DNA from: JBBRWO01 sp038249135
GTDB taxonomy: Bacteria; Actinomycetota; Coriobacteriia; Anaerosomatales; JAAXUF01
Assembly (NCBI GenBank): GCA_038249135.1
Contig: JBBRWO010000002.1
Span: forward strand, 28,062-92,061
Length of the DNA stretch: 64,000 nucleotides
Direction of reading: 5' to 3'
Shown: in pieces, positions 48,398 to 57,635 of the stretch
Position numbering within the stretch: the stretch's first letter is position 1
How the letters are laid out: each line of letters starts with the position of its first letter
Notes under the pieces: model-generated
What the model saw: only the letters and a program-made list of their open reading frames with translations
Database searches by the model: none
Told to the model about the DNA's origin: nothing
Made by a program: the position numbers and the translations under genes

Positions 48398-48898
48398 CTA
48401 GCTCTGGAAGTCCTCGGGGTCGACTGCATCCAGGAACTCGCGGAACTCGGCGAGCTGCGTCTCCTCGTCTTGCTCGGCGACGCCAAAGTCATCAGGGACT
48501 GAGGCCGACTCGAGAACCTCCTCGGCGACGAAGATGGGCGCGTTCATGCGAATGGCCAAGGCGATCGAGTCCGACGGCCGTGCGTCCACGACCATGGTGC
48601 GCTCTTCGGCTCGGACAACGATGGAGGCGAAGAACGTTCCGGAGTCCACTCGAGTGATCTCCACGCGCTCAACAGAGGCGCCGAGCGACTCGAGGAGGTT
48701 CTTCATCAAGTCATGGCTCAGCGGCCGAGGAGGCTCGGCGCCTTCAAGCGCCAAGAGGATCGCTGTTGCTTCCGGGTGGCCTATCCAAATGGGCAGCAGG
48801 CGCCCTTGACCGGGCGCCTCCACGAGAGGCTTTAGAACGATCACCGGCTGCGCGGTGTTTGGGTCCATGGCGAGGCTCGCTATCCGTACGTGAATCAT
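48398..48898 (-). CDS. bifunctional nuclease family protein (DUF151)
   Basis: The 166-residue protein has the DUF151 core: LPIWIGHPEATAILLALEG, a PRPLSHDLMKNLL segment and VDARPSDSIALAIRMNAPIF. The family is described as having nuclease activity in plants and a UVR-associated role in actinobacteria. I chose ATG 48898 with AGGAGGCG upstream. It ends in an acidic tail. It is convergent with the permease gene. Confidence 0.9.
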   Translation of the reverse strand: MIHVRIASLAMDPNTAQPVIVLKPLVEAPGQGRLLPIWIGHPEATAILLALEGAEPPRPLSHDLMKNLLESLGASVERVEITRVDSGTFFASIVVRAEERTMVVDARPSDSIALAIRMNAPIFVAEEVLESASVPDDFGVAEQDEETQLAEFREFLDAVDPEDFQS

Positions 48899-49063
48899 CG
48901 AACATCGCCTCCTGAGGGTTGTCGTCTCGGCGGATACGCTAGTGACGGGAGCGGGTAGCACTCATCATACGACACCTGGGCTCGCGGACTGAGTTTGCGA
49001 GCAGCGGCTTCCTTGACCGTCCCGCAAGCGTGAGATAAGGTATGCGAGCGTTTCGCACGACGA

Positions 49064-49140
49064 GGGCCCGTAGCTCAGCTGGCTAGAGCGCACGGCTGAT
49101 AACCGTGAGGTCGCTGGTTCGAGTCCAGCCGGGCCCACCA
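49064..49140 (+). tRNA. tRNA-Ile (GAU)
   Basis: The 77-base cloverleaf has acceptor GGGCCCG/CGGGCCC, D-arm GCTC..GAGC, anticodon stem CACGG/CCGTG with loop CTGATAA (anticodon GAT at 49098-49100), T-arm GCTGG TTCGAGT CCAGC, and an encoded CCA end. It stands alone rather than in an rRNA operon. Confidence 0.97.
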
Positions 49141-49150
49141 TCAAAACCAG

Positions 49151-49186
49151 ACCCGTCACCTGCGTCATAGCAGACTGGCGGGTTTT
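49151..49186 (+). terminator. terminator after tRNA-Ile
   Basis: ACCCGTCA (49151-49158) pairs with TGGCGGGT (49176-49183), with one G-T pair, and runs into TTTT. It follows the tRNA by 10 bases. Confidence 0.7.
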
Positions 49187-49250
49187 CGTCTTCATCGCCC
49201 GGCATCACCGGGTGGCGAGCAGCGGGCCAGCTCATTAGCCGGAAAGACCG

Positions 49251-49280
49251 AGGGGCGACTCCGCGAGGAGCCGCCCCTTT
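49251..49280. terminator. hairpin between tRNA-Ile and the wall cytochrome gene
   Basis: AGGGGCGACTCC (49251-49262) and GGAGCCGCCCCT (49267-49278), with one mismatch and a GCGA loop, form a strong stem ending in TTT on the plus strand. It lies 24 bases past the cytochrome gene stop (minus), so it may terminate that gene. Confidence 0.6.
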
Positions 49281-49302
49281 GTATGTCTGCGCTTGTTGGA
49301 GC

Positions 49303-52122
49303 TTAAGGATTCACAGCGTCGGACACAGCGGCTCTCACTGAGTCTGAAACCGCGAGCGGGCCGCCGTAGATCCACACGTCATTGATCGACGCCCTGTTTG
49401 AGACCAGCGCGCTTCTCGTGACGCTAGGCAGCGAATACCGAGCGGTCAAGAGCATGACGCCGCCCCGTTTGCCGACGGCCGCGCCTCCTCCGAGAGCGTC
49501 AGCGAACACTTCGCCGCTGGCTACTCCAACGGTGGAGTACGTCGCCCACCCCTTGGTCTTGGAGTTGTTGGCGACCTCGACGCCTGTAGCGTAGCGGTCT
49601 GATCCCGCCCAGCGGGCGATGGTGGTCACGGCTGGCCTGCCATCGATTGCTGCATATACGGAACTTGAAACGGAGACGGTACCGCCCACCACGACTACTT
49701 CGCCGATAGGCAGGCTGTCCAAGGCCTGAACGGTAACCGCTGGCAATGCGGTGGGCTGCGTCAGTAGGACGCAATAGTCGTTACCTGCAGCGATCGGAGA
49801 TACGGAGAGCGCATCAGGGAAGAGGTCGCCACGGGCAACGAACGCCTTACGAGGGAATCCAGCGCCCAGCAGGCTTTTCATCTTCAGGCCCACGTCACGC
49901 GCAGTGCCGTAACGGTCCGCCCCGCCGACTCTCTCGACGGTGAACCCGGCTGCCGCCAACTGGACGGCTACATTGCTTGAAACGGCTGCGGGCCCGCCGA
50001 CGATATAGACCTTGGCAGCGCCGAGCCGATTGAGCTCGGTGACGAGCCCAGAGGGAAGCGCGGCCTTGGGGGTCAGCAGAATCGGGCCGTTAACCGCACC
50101 CGCCAGCCCTGAGGCGCAGAGCGCGTCCGGGAAGAGCTGGCCCGAAGCCACGACCACGCTGGGGGCCGAGCCGTTCGCGAACGCATCGAGCGAGGTCTTG
50201 ATCGCAGTTGCGTAGCGATCAGCACCGCCGACTCGCACTACGGGCACGGCGCCAGTACCTGTGGCTGTCAGGTTATCGAGCTGCACGTCGGCCCAGTTGA
50301 GAAGCTCCCGCGCGTAGTAGTAATTGTGAACCCCTACGGAGCCGTCCTTGGAAACGATCTCCCAGTTCGCACGTGCTTGGTTGTACGTGACGTTGGCGCT
50401 CCATGCGGGGGCGAGGGTGTTCAGCTTCGCCTTCACAGCGGTCAGCTGGTTCTGGATCACACCCTGACGGTCGCCGATAACCGACTGCATAAACGCTCGT
50501 TGTGATGTCAGGTGACAACCGATTCCCGTGCAACTGTCATCGGGGAACGCGGCGGAACCGGTGGTTACGCCGCCCAGCTTGTCGATGTCCTTGTAGCCAA
50601 CAGGTGAAGCGGCCACTCCGGGTAGCATGGTCCTGAACAGATGGCTCGTATCGGCTTCCGGTTGCCCGGTTGAGACGGGCATGTGACACATCTGGCAGTT
50701 GATGCCGAGTGAGAAGTGAAGCGCGGGATTGTTGGAGACGCCATACCCGCCGCGGCCTTCGAACATCTCACGGGTCGGATGTGAAATGGTCTGGTTCGTG
50801 GCGACCTTGGCAGTGGAGCCGGGATCATCGATCGCGACCATGGCGAGCTGACTTACGCGATGGCAGTCGGCGCACGCCTCGTAGTCGCTAGGAAGCCCAG
50901 ACGCACTGGCGTTCCAGCGATTCCCCCACATGTTGAGGCCGGTCTGGGTTCCGTGCGTGGTATGACAAGCCACGCAAGAGACGCCGACGACATCGTTGAG
51001 ATTGACCTGATTGACTCCACCGGAACCAATCCAGAAGTAGGGGACGTCCGTTCCGTTTGTGGTGTGAGCGATGTATCCCTGTGTGGAATGGCAACGGGAG
51101 CAGAAACGTGCGTTGCCGATACCGGCTCCGAAGATGGCCTGGATGGGAGCCCATGAGTCGGGGTGGCCTGCGCCGTCGCTCGTCTCTTGGGCCACCGGAG
51201 AGGTCCAGCTCTCCAAGCCGGTGTTGGGCTTGTTCATTTCCATACCCTGGTCACGGTGACGCCCCGCCTGTCCCGTATCCCAGATGCGCTGTGCGAGCTG
51301 TTGCGGTCGACCTTCGACGCTGGCAGCCGCATCGGCTGGAACAGGCGTGCGCATGTGACACATATCGCATCGACTACCGTTGTAGAATGCACCGTTATTG
51401 ATGCTCTGGTGTGCTTGCGCCGCAGGGTCTGTGCCGTGGCAGTTGAAGCACGTGACCCCCCACGTTTGGATTGTGTAGCTGGGGACCCCAGCGCCATCGG
51501 TGGTGATGGTCGCAGCATACGAATGGCAGTTGACACACCCGTAGTCCGTCGACGCCGGGATGAGGGTCTTGGTGTCAGTGAAGTAGTTGAGCGGATCATT
51601 TGCGGGGCTGCCAGAGTAGGCTCCCCAGGTGGCTGGCTGGGAAAGCGGGGTCCCCATGAGCGTTGTCTGCGGCGCATCCATAAACCACTGGAAGTTGCCG
51701 ATAGCAGGATAGGTCGCAGTCACGCTAACCGTACGAGTCGCGTCGTAAATGTAGCGCTCCGCACCGATTGAAAGGCCACCTATCACCCAGTCCGCATAAT
51801 TGAAGGCCGCGGTGTCAGTGAGGTTGAAGCTGATGCCGGACGGAATTGATGCGAACGCGGGATTGTTCGATGCGTTCTGCACCCCCGTGGTAATCGGACG
51901 AAGGTAGAGCCCGTGATTGTTGTTGCTGGATGGCAGAAGCGTCGTGTGGCAGGAACAGTTAGTCGCAGGCTGAGGCCCGCCGTTGTAGCCGATTGAAGAA
52001 GGTTGAGAGGGACCGATGTATGTGGTCCCGTGCGAACTGAGGATGGCGGCGCTGGCTGACGTAGCGCCGAGTACAAGAGCAATCACGGCCACAACCGCGA
52101 CCGCGCGGATGGTTCGTTGCAT
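49303..52122 (-). CDS. secreted multiheme c-type cytochrome fused to three CWB2 cell-wall-binding repeats
   Basis: The 939-residue protein has a signal peptide (about 1-26, cleavage near SASA-A). Seven canonical CXXCH motifs start at Cys196, 225, 252, 341, 383, 417 and 476. Two variant sites are CXCH at 56-59 and CX4CH (CTGIGCH) at 531. A WEIVSKDGSVGVHNYYYARELL stretch near 588 resembles the helix after the last heme in pentaheme NrfA/octaheme-like cytochromes. From about 628 to the end are three CWB2 (PF04122) repeats, each with a VGGADRY/AGSDRY signature, which bind wall polymers in Gram-positive bacteria. The start ATG 52122 follows GGGAGGAAG. Predicted role: a wall-held redox enzyme or electron conduit, with no obvious partner oxidoreductase next door. 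Confidence 0.9.
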   Translation of the reverse strand: MQRTIRAVAVVAVIALVLGATSASAAILSSHGTTYIGPSQPSSIGYNGGPQPATNCSCHTTLLPSSNNNHGLYLRPITTGVQNASNNPAFASIPSGISFNLTDTAAFNYADWVIGGLSIGAERYIYDATRTVSVTATYPAIGNFQWFMDAPQTTLMGTPLSQPATWGAYSGSPANDPLNYFTDTKTLIPASTDYGCVNCHSYAATITTDGAGVPSYTIQTWGVTCFNCHGTDPAAQAHQSINNGAFYNGSRCDMCHMRTPVPADAAASVEGRPQQLAQRIWDTGQAGRHRDQGMEMNKPNTGLESWTSPVAQETSDGAGHPDSWAPIQAIFGAGIGNARFCSRCHSTQGYIAHTTNGTDVPYFWIGSGGVNQVNLNDVVGVSCVACHTTHGTQTGLNMWGNRWNASASGLPSDYEACADCHRVSQLAMVAIDDPGSTAKVATNQTISHPTREMFEGRGGYGVSNNPALHFSLGINCQMCHMPVSTGQPEADTSHLFRTMLPGVAASPVGYKDIDKLGGVTTGSAAFPDDSCTGIGCHLTSQRAFMQSVIGDRQGVIQNQLTAVKAKLNTLAPAWSANVTYNQARANWEIVSKDGSVGVHNYYYARELLNWADVQLDNLTATGTGAVPVVRVGGADRYATAIKTSLDAFANGSAPSVVVASGQLFPDALCASGLAGAVNGPILLTPKAALPSGLVTELNRLGAAKVYIVGGPAAVSSNVAVQLAAAGFTVERVGGADRYGTARDVGLKMKSLLGAGFPRKAFVARGDLFPDALSVSPIAAGNDYCVLLTQPTALPAVTVQALDSLPIGEVVVVGGTVSVSSSVYAAIDGRPAVTTIARWAGSDRYATGVEVANNSKTKGWATYSTVGVASGEVFADALGGGAAVGKRGGVMLLTARYSLPSVTRSALVSNRASINDVWIYGGPLAVSDSVRAAVSDAVNP

Positions 52123-52257
52123 GATGCTTCCTCCCTATGAATTTGCTAGCGCAGTTGCCAGCAGTGCTATGCCTTCATCAATTGCCATGGCACCCCTCCA
52201 AGCTTCCCGGTCTCCCTCCGAACACCAGTAATTCTTCCCCTCAATAAGTACCCGAGA

Positions 52258-52273
52258 CGTTACACAAGTAACG
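52258..52273. promoter_or_regulatory. palindrome between divergent cytochrome genes
   Basis: CGTTAC-ACAA-GTAACG is a perfect 6-4-6 inverted repeat in the 219-base divergent intergenic region, 136 bases from one start and 69 from the other. The GTTAC-N4-GTAAC core has the 5-4-5 geometry of FNR/CRP-type sites, though not the FNR sequence. It may coordinate both genes. Confidence 0.45.
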
Positions 52274-52341
52274 GCGGCGGTATTTGGGAAGATACTGGAT
52301 GCGGCAGCTCCACGGGAGGACTATGGCGACTGGAGGGTGGA

Positions 52342-53820
52342 ATGGGGGTAGCGCACCGATACACCATGGCAGGCGTTCTCCTGCTTGCGGTGCTTGCCCT
52401 TGCGGCTTGCGCCGCAGACCAAGTCGTGGTCGCCGCCGTTCACCCCGACGGGCAGAACTGCGGCCAGCAGGACTGTCACAGCTATCGGCACACGGGCCTG
52501 TACGCCGACGCGGGGTGTGCAGACTGTCACGTCTCGGTCCTTTCCTGGACCAACACCGCGTACGCCCACGCCAATGGGGACTTCAACATCGGATTCCATG
52601 ACATCGTGGGGTGTGGACGGTGTCATAAGGCCACCGACACAGCCGCTCCAACACCGGCGTGTGTCGGTTGTCATGAGCCCTCACACGAGGGATCGACCGC
52701 CTGCGCACAGTGCCACACCGCATGGTGGTGGAGACCTGCCAGGCTGCTACCCAATGGGCACTTCCCACTGACAGGCAAACACAACATGGTGGGCTGCGAG
52801 GACTGTCACAAGCGCGGGCCGGCCGCCGCCAACGACTGCGCAGCATGTCACGGGAGTCCCCACGGTTCGCGCCTGACGAAGTGTGCGGCATGCCACACGA
52901 CGGCCGGCTTCGCCGAGGTTCGATTCAGGCACTCGTCAGTCTATGCACTCAGGGGGGCGCACAGCGATCTGGCCTGCTCCAAGTGCCATTCGGGACTCAG
53001 GTTCTCCGGGGTGAAAGGGACCGCCTGTCAGTCATGTCACGGCGGTGCCGCGCATGGCGGGCTAGGTGCATGCGAGCGGTGTCACACTACGAATTCTTTC
53101 TCTCCCTCCACGTTCAACCACTCCTCCAAATATCGACTCACGGGCGCCCATACGCGCTTGCGATGTTCCGCTTGCCATCCCCTGGGCCGATTTACGAATG
53201 TGGCGGGCACCCGATGCAGCGATTGTCACGGTTCGGCCCATGGAGGACTGACTCAGTGCCAGAAGTGTCACACGACCACCAGCTTCAAGCGCACCACATT
53301 CAGGCACGCGTCGGTGTACCCTCTGACCGGACGGCACGCGGGTCTTGCCTGCTCGAGATGCCATCCCGGCAGCCGTTACGCGCAGGTGAAAGGCCGACGG
53401 TGCGTGAACTGTCACGGGACGAAGCATGACAACCGAACCAACTGCGAGAGCTGCCATTCGCCGGTGTCATGGCAGAGGATCAACTCGTCCTTCCGGCACC
53501 CCGAGCCGTTCTTGCTCGTGGGGCAACACCGTCAGGTCACATGCTCAGCTTGTCACCCGAGCTTGCGCTTCAACGGAGCTCCAAGAGTGTGCGAGAAATG
53601 CCATCCCACGACTCCGCATGTGGGGCCAAGGCATTGTGCCGACTGCCACACGCCGGTTGGATGGTCGACTGCTCCGCTCTTCACCCACGTGCGGATGACA
53701 TTCCACACAGCGGCCATCAACTCACAGTGTTCAAGGTGTCACACGGGAGGGAATTTCACCCAGTACTCGTGCGGGGGCTGTCACGTCCCGCCGCGAACCT
53801 ACCCGCCGCCGGGCTACTGA
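52342..53820 (+). CDS. 21- to 22-heme c-type cytochrome lipoprotein with 62-residue heme repeats
   Basis: The 492-residue protein has a lipoprotein signal ending in LAAC (Cys23). It contains 21 CXXCH motifs plus one CX4CH (CGQQDCH, 40-46), one per ~22 residues. Five three-heme units of about 62 residues start near 138, 195, 258, 320 and 384; most begin with F-x-H-x-S-x-Y-x-L-x-G-x-H, which likely supplies axial His. The motif spacing inside each unit is nearly constant (about 15-17 residues). Four more motifs precede and two follow the repeats. It likely forms a membrane-anchored heme wire. Start ATG 52342 follows GGAGG. I do not recognise a named family. Confidence 0.92.
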   Translation: MGVAHRYTMAGVLLLAVLALAACAADQVVVAAVHPDGQNCGQQDCHSYRHTGLYADAGCADCHVSVLSWTNTAYAHANGDFNIGFHDIVGCGRCHKATDTAAPTPACVGCHEPSHEGSTACAQCHTAWWWRPARLLPNGHFPLTGKHNMVGCEDCHKRGPAAANDCAACHGSPHGSRLTKCAACHTTAGFAEVRFRHSSVYALRGAHSDLACSKCHSGLRFSGVKGTACQSCHGGAAHGGLGACERCHTTNSFSPSTFNHSSKYRLTGAHTRLRCSACHPLGRFTNVAGTRCSDCHGSAHGGLTQCQKCHTTTSFKRTTFRHASVYPLTGRHAGLACSRCHPGSRYAQVKGRRCVNCHGTKHDNRTNCESCHSPVSWQRINSSFRHPEPFLLVGQHRQVTCSACHPSLRFNGAPRVCEKCHPTTPHVGPRHCADCHTPVGWSTAPLFTHVRMTFHTAAINSQCSRCHTGGNFTQYSCGGCHVPPRTYPPPGY

Positions 53821-53973
53821 TCGGTCGGGTCCCGACTCGGAGTATGGGTGAGGTAGGGTGGTCATGATCGGCTACATCATCCTGCTCGATGCAGCTGTTC
53901 TCGGATGGCGGCTGATAATACCGCGAGCGGTTACTCCAGGTGCTGGAGGCACTCGTCACAACCTTTAGTAGCA

Positions 53974-54008
53974 AGAACGCCTCCCCGGGAATCCCGAGGA
54001 GGCGTTCT
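53974..54008. terminator. bidirectional terminator between cytochrome and DEAD-box genes
   Basis: AGAACGCCTCC (53974-53984) pairs with GGAGGCGTTCT (53998-54008), with an inner CGGG/CCCG helix. It lies 25 bases after the helicase stop on the minus strand and about 150 after the cytochrome stop on the plus strand. Confidence 0.75.
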
Positions 54009-54032
54009 GTGCGTTCTGGAGTGGAGCTGGAG

Positions 54033-55442
<1,410 letters not shown>

Positions 55443-55632
55443 GTTCTAAACTCCTCTTCTGTGCGCCGATGCGGCAGCACTGCGTGTAGACGCAGCTGAT
55501 CCGACGGCCAGAAGACGAGGGACAACCGAGTCTGTGTTGAGGCGTTCACCGGTGGGCGAACGCAAGGGTGCTGATGCAGTTTACGTGCCGAAACGGAAAA
55601 AGTCGAACTGGTGTGCGATTGCGGGACCGCCG

Positions 55633-56877
55633 CTACGACTCGATCCGCACCTGCATCACGTCGCACGTACCCGCCGAGAAGCCTGCTCGGCAGTAGGAAA
55701 GGTAGTAGCGCCACAGCCGCACGAAGCGCTCATCGAATCCCAGCGCGGCCACCTCTGGCAGGGCTGCTTCGAACTTGCGCCGCCACTCGCCGAGGGTGAA
55801 GACGTAGCTTGCACCGAAGAAGTGCGGGTCGGCGACGTGTAGCCCTGCCTGAGTCGCGACCGTGCGGAACCGCTCCGGGCTGGGGAGCATGCCTCCGGGA
55901 AACACGTGCCGTTGGATGAAATCGGGATGAGTGCGGTAATCGTCAAACCGAGAATCTTGGATCGTGATGGTCTGCAGCGCTACGGCGCCACCGGGAGCGA
56001 GCAACTCCTTGAGCCGACCGAAGAACACCGGCCACCACCGCTCGCCCACGGCCTCGAACATCTCGATCGAGACCACGTCCGAAAACGTCTCGGGTACCTC
56101 TCGGTAGTCCTGAAGTCGCAGTTCGACGAGGTGCTCGAGGCCCGCCTCGCGCACGGCGTTGGTCGCCCACGCATGCTGCTCTTCCGAGAGAGTCACGCCG
56201 GTGACGCGACAGCCGGCCTCGCGCGCGGCGTGCATCGCAAAGCCGCCCCAGCCGCATCCGATCTCGAGCAGATGATCCTTGCTGCCGGGCTGGAGCAGGT
56301 CGAGCAGTCGGTCCCACTTGCGAACCTGTGCCACGGCGAGGTTGTCGGCGGGGGAGCCGGTGGCCGGACCGGCTGCAGCAGCGGACGTGGAGCCGGCAGC
56401 GCCTGCCTTGTCGAAGATGGCCGAGGAGTAGGTCATGGTCTCGTCGAGCCAGAGGCGATAGAAGTCGTTGCCCAGGTCGTAGTGGTAAGCGATGTTGCGC
56501 TTGCTGCCACGAGGGGTGTTGTCGCGCATCGTGTGGAGCATGCGCTGGACCGGGTTCAGAGGAGCCGGCGCCCCCTTGGGCTTGGAGAAGACGTTGGTGA
56601 CACCCAGATCGAGCACGGCGTCGAGATCCGGAGTGTCCCAGTCGCCGGCGAGGTAGCCCTCGGCCAGGCCGTTGGCGCCATGCGTGATCAGCCGACGAGT
56701 GGCTGCCGGTGTGCGCAGCTCCACGCGCGCGACCGGGCCTGGCTCGGCGCCGGTATAGACGTGCTCGACTCCGTTGGTCGACACGACCGTGAGTTCACCT
56801 TTGCGGAGGCGGCCGACGACTTGTTCGACGGCGAGCTCTGACAGGGATCGGAGTGAAGTGTGGGCCGAGTCGCTCAT
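55633..56877 (-). CDS. cyclopropane-fatty-acyl-phospholipid synthase family methyltransferase
   Basis: The 414-residue SAM-dependent enzyme has motif I LLEIGCGWGGFAMHAA, the upstream IAYHYDLGNDFYRLWLDETMTYSSAIF and the C-terminal YVFTLGEWRRKFEAALPEV and YLSYCRAGFSAGTCDVMQVRI (family Cys present). It transfers a methyl(ene) group to unsaturated acyl chains of membrane lipids. It overlaps the DUF1365 gene by 4 bases. Confidence 0.92.
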   Translation of the reverse strand: MSDSAHTSLRSLSELAVEQVVGRLRKGELTVVSTNGVEHVYTGAEPGPVARVELRTPAATRRLITHGANGLAEGYLAGDWDTPDLDAVLDLGVTNVFSKPKGAPAPLNPVQRMLHTMRDNTPRGSKRNIAYHYDLGNDFYRLWLDETMTYSSAIFDKAGAAGSTSAAAAGPATGSPADNLAVAQVRKWDRLLDLLQPGSKDHLLEIGCGWGGFAMHAAREAGCRVTGVTLSEEQHAWATNAVREAGLEHLVELRLQDYREVPETFSDVVSIEMFEAVGERWWPVFFGRLKELLAPGGAVALQTITIQDSRFDDYRTHPDFIQRHVFPGGMLPSPERFRTVATQAGLHVADPHFFGASYVFTLGEWRRKFEAALPEVAALGFDERFVRLWRYYLSYCRAGFSAGTCDVMQVRIES

Positions 56878-57635
56878 AGGGAGGTCTCCTCGGGTGGATC
56901 GGGACTTGGCGGGATGTAATGAATCCCCTTACTGACGATGTGGAGCGCTTGCCAGTGAATCAGCAGCCACGCCCGCAGCGACATGGGGCCGTACTTCCTA
57001 ACAGCCCTGCCGATGGCCTCGTCGGTCAGGGGCTGAGCGGTCAGATCCACGCCGGCGACCAGCAGAAGTGGGCCCTCGACGTAGTCGTAGATGCTCGCGG
57101 TGAGTCGATCGCCCGGCTCCGTGAACCGAAACTCGTACCGCGCGTCCATGGGGATGAACGGAGACACGCTGAAGGCCTTCACCATGGTGGGGTGCGTGTT
57201 CCAGTCGAACACGGCGCCGTGGTTGTGCAGCAGGTAGTTGTGGTGACCGCCAAAGGTGTTGTGAACCTCGGCTAGCACGGCGCGCGGAGTGCCATCGGCA
57301 TGGAAGCAGTACCAGAATGAAACCGGATAGAACCCAAAGCCGAGCACCCGCGGGAACGTCAGGACGCAGACGCGCCCACCCTCAAGGTCGATTCCCGCCC
57401 GCCCGAGAAGCTCGTCGATCCAGGGCCGAAGCGGAGATCCGTCGCGCGGACCGTGGTCGCGGTCGCGGAACTGCGCGAGACCGCCGCCGTTGTGGCCGAA
57501 TCGTTTGAGCTCGTCATCGAGCTGGTCGAGCTCGGCGAGATCCACGTACAGGAAGTAGACCCCGTACTGGAACGAGTTCTCCTTGGGACGCGTCCGCTTG
57601 TGACGAACGAAGCCTGTGTAGAGCCGGCTGTTCAC
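56874..57635 (-). CDS. DUF1365 protein
   Basis: The 253-residue protein carries the DUF1365 core: SRLYTGFVRHKRTRPKENSF near the start, FGFYPVSFWYCFHADG, LAEVHNTFGGHHNYLL and a PFIPMDARYEFRF stretch. The family often sits beside FAD oxidoreductases and cyclopropane synthases and is linked to unusual fatty acids. I chose GTG 57635, overlapping the oxidoreductase stop by 4 bases; a much longer upstream frame lies inside the oxidoreductase gene. Confidence 0.9.
   Translation of the reverse strand: MNSRLYTGFVRHKRTRPKENSFQYGVYFLYVDLAELDQLDDELKRFGHNGGGLAQFRDRDHGPRDGSPLRPWIDELLGRAGIDLEGGRVCVLTFPRVLGFGFYPVSFWYCFHADGTPRAVLAEVHNTFGGHHNYLLHNHGAVFDWNTHPTMVKAFSVSPFIPMDARYEFRFTEPGDRLTASIYDYVEGPLLLVAGVDLTAQPLTDEAIGRAVRKYGPMSLRAWLLIHWQALHIVSKGIHYIPPSPDPPEETSL

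Noticed and set aside
49064..49280. CRISPR, prophage or integron remnant next to tRNA-Ile
   Set aside because: No repeats, integrase or duplicated tRNA 3' end are visible; only two hairpins are found.
53864..53968. 34-codon open frame after the heme-repeat cytochrome (hydrophobic start)
   Set aside because: ATG has a partial ribosome site, but no conservation can be judged and it runs into the terminator region.
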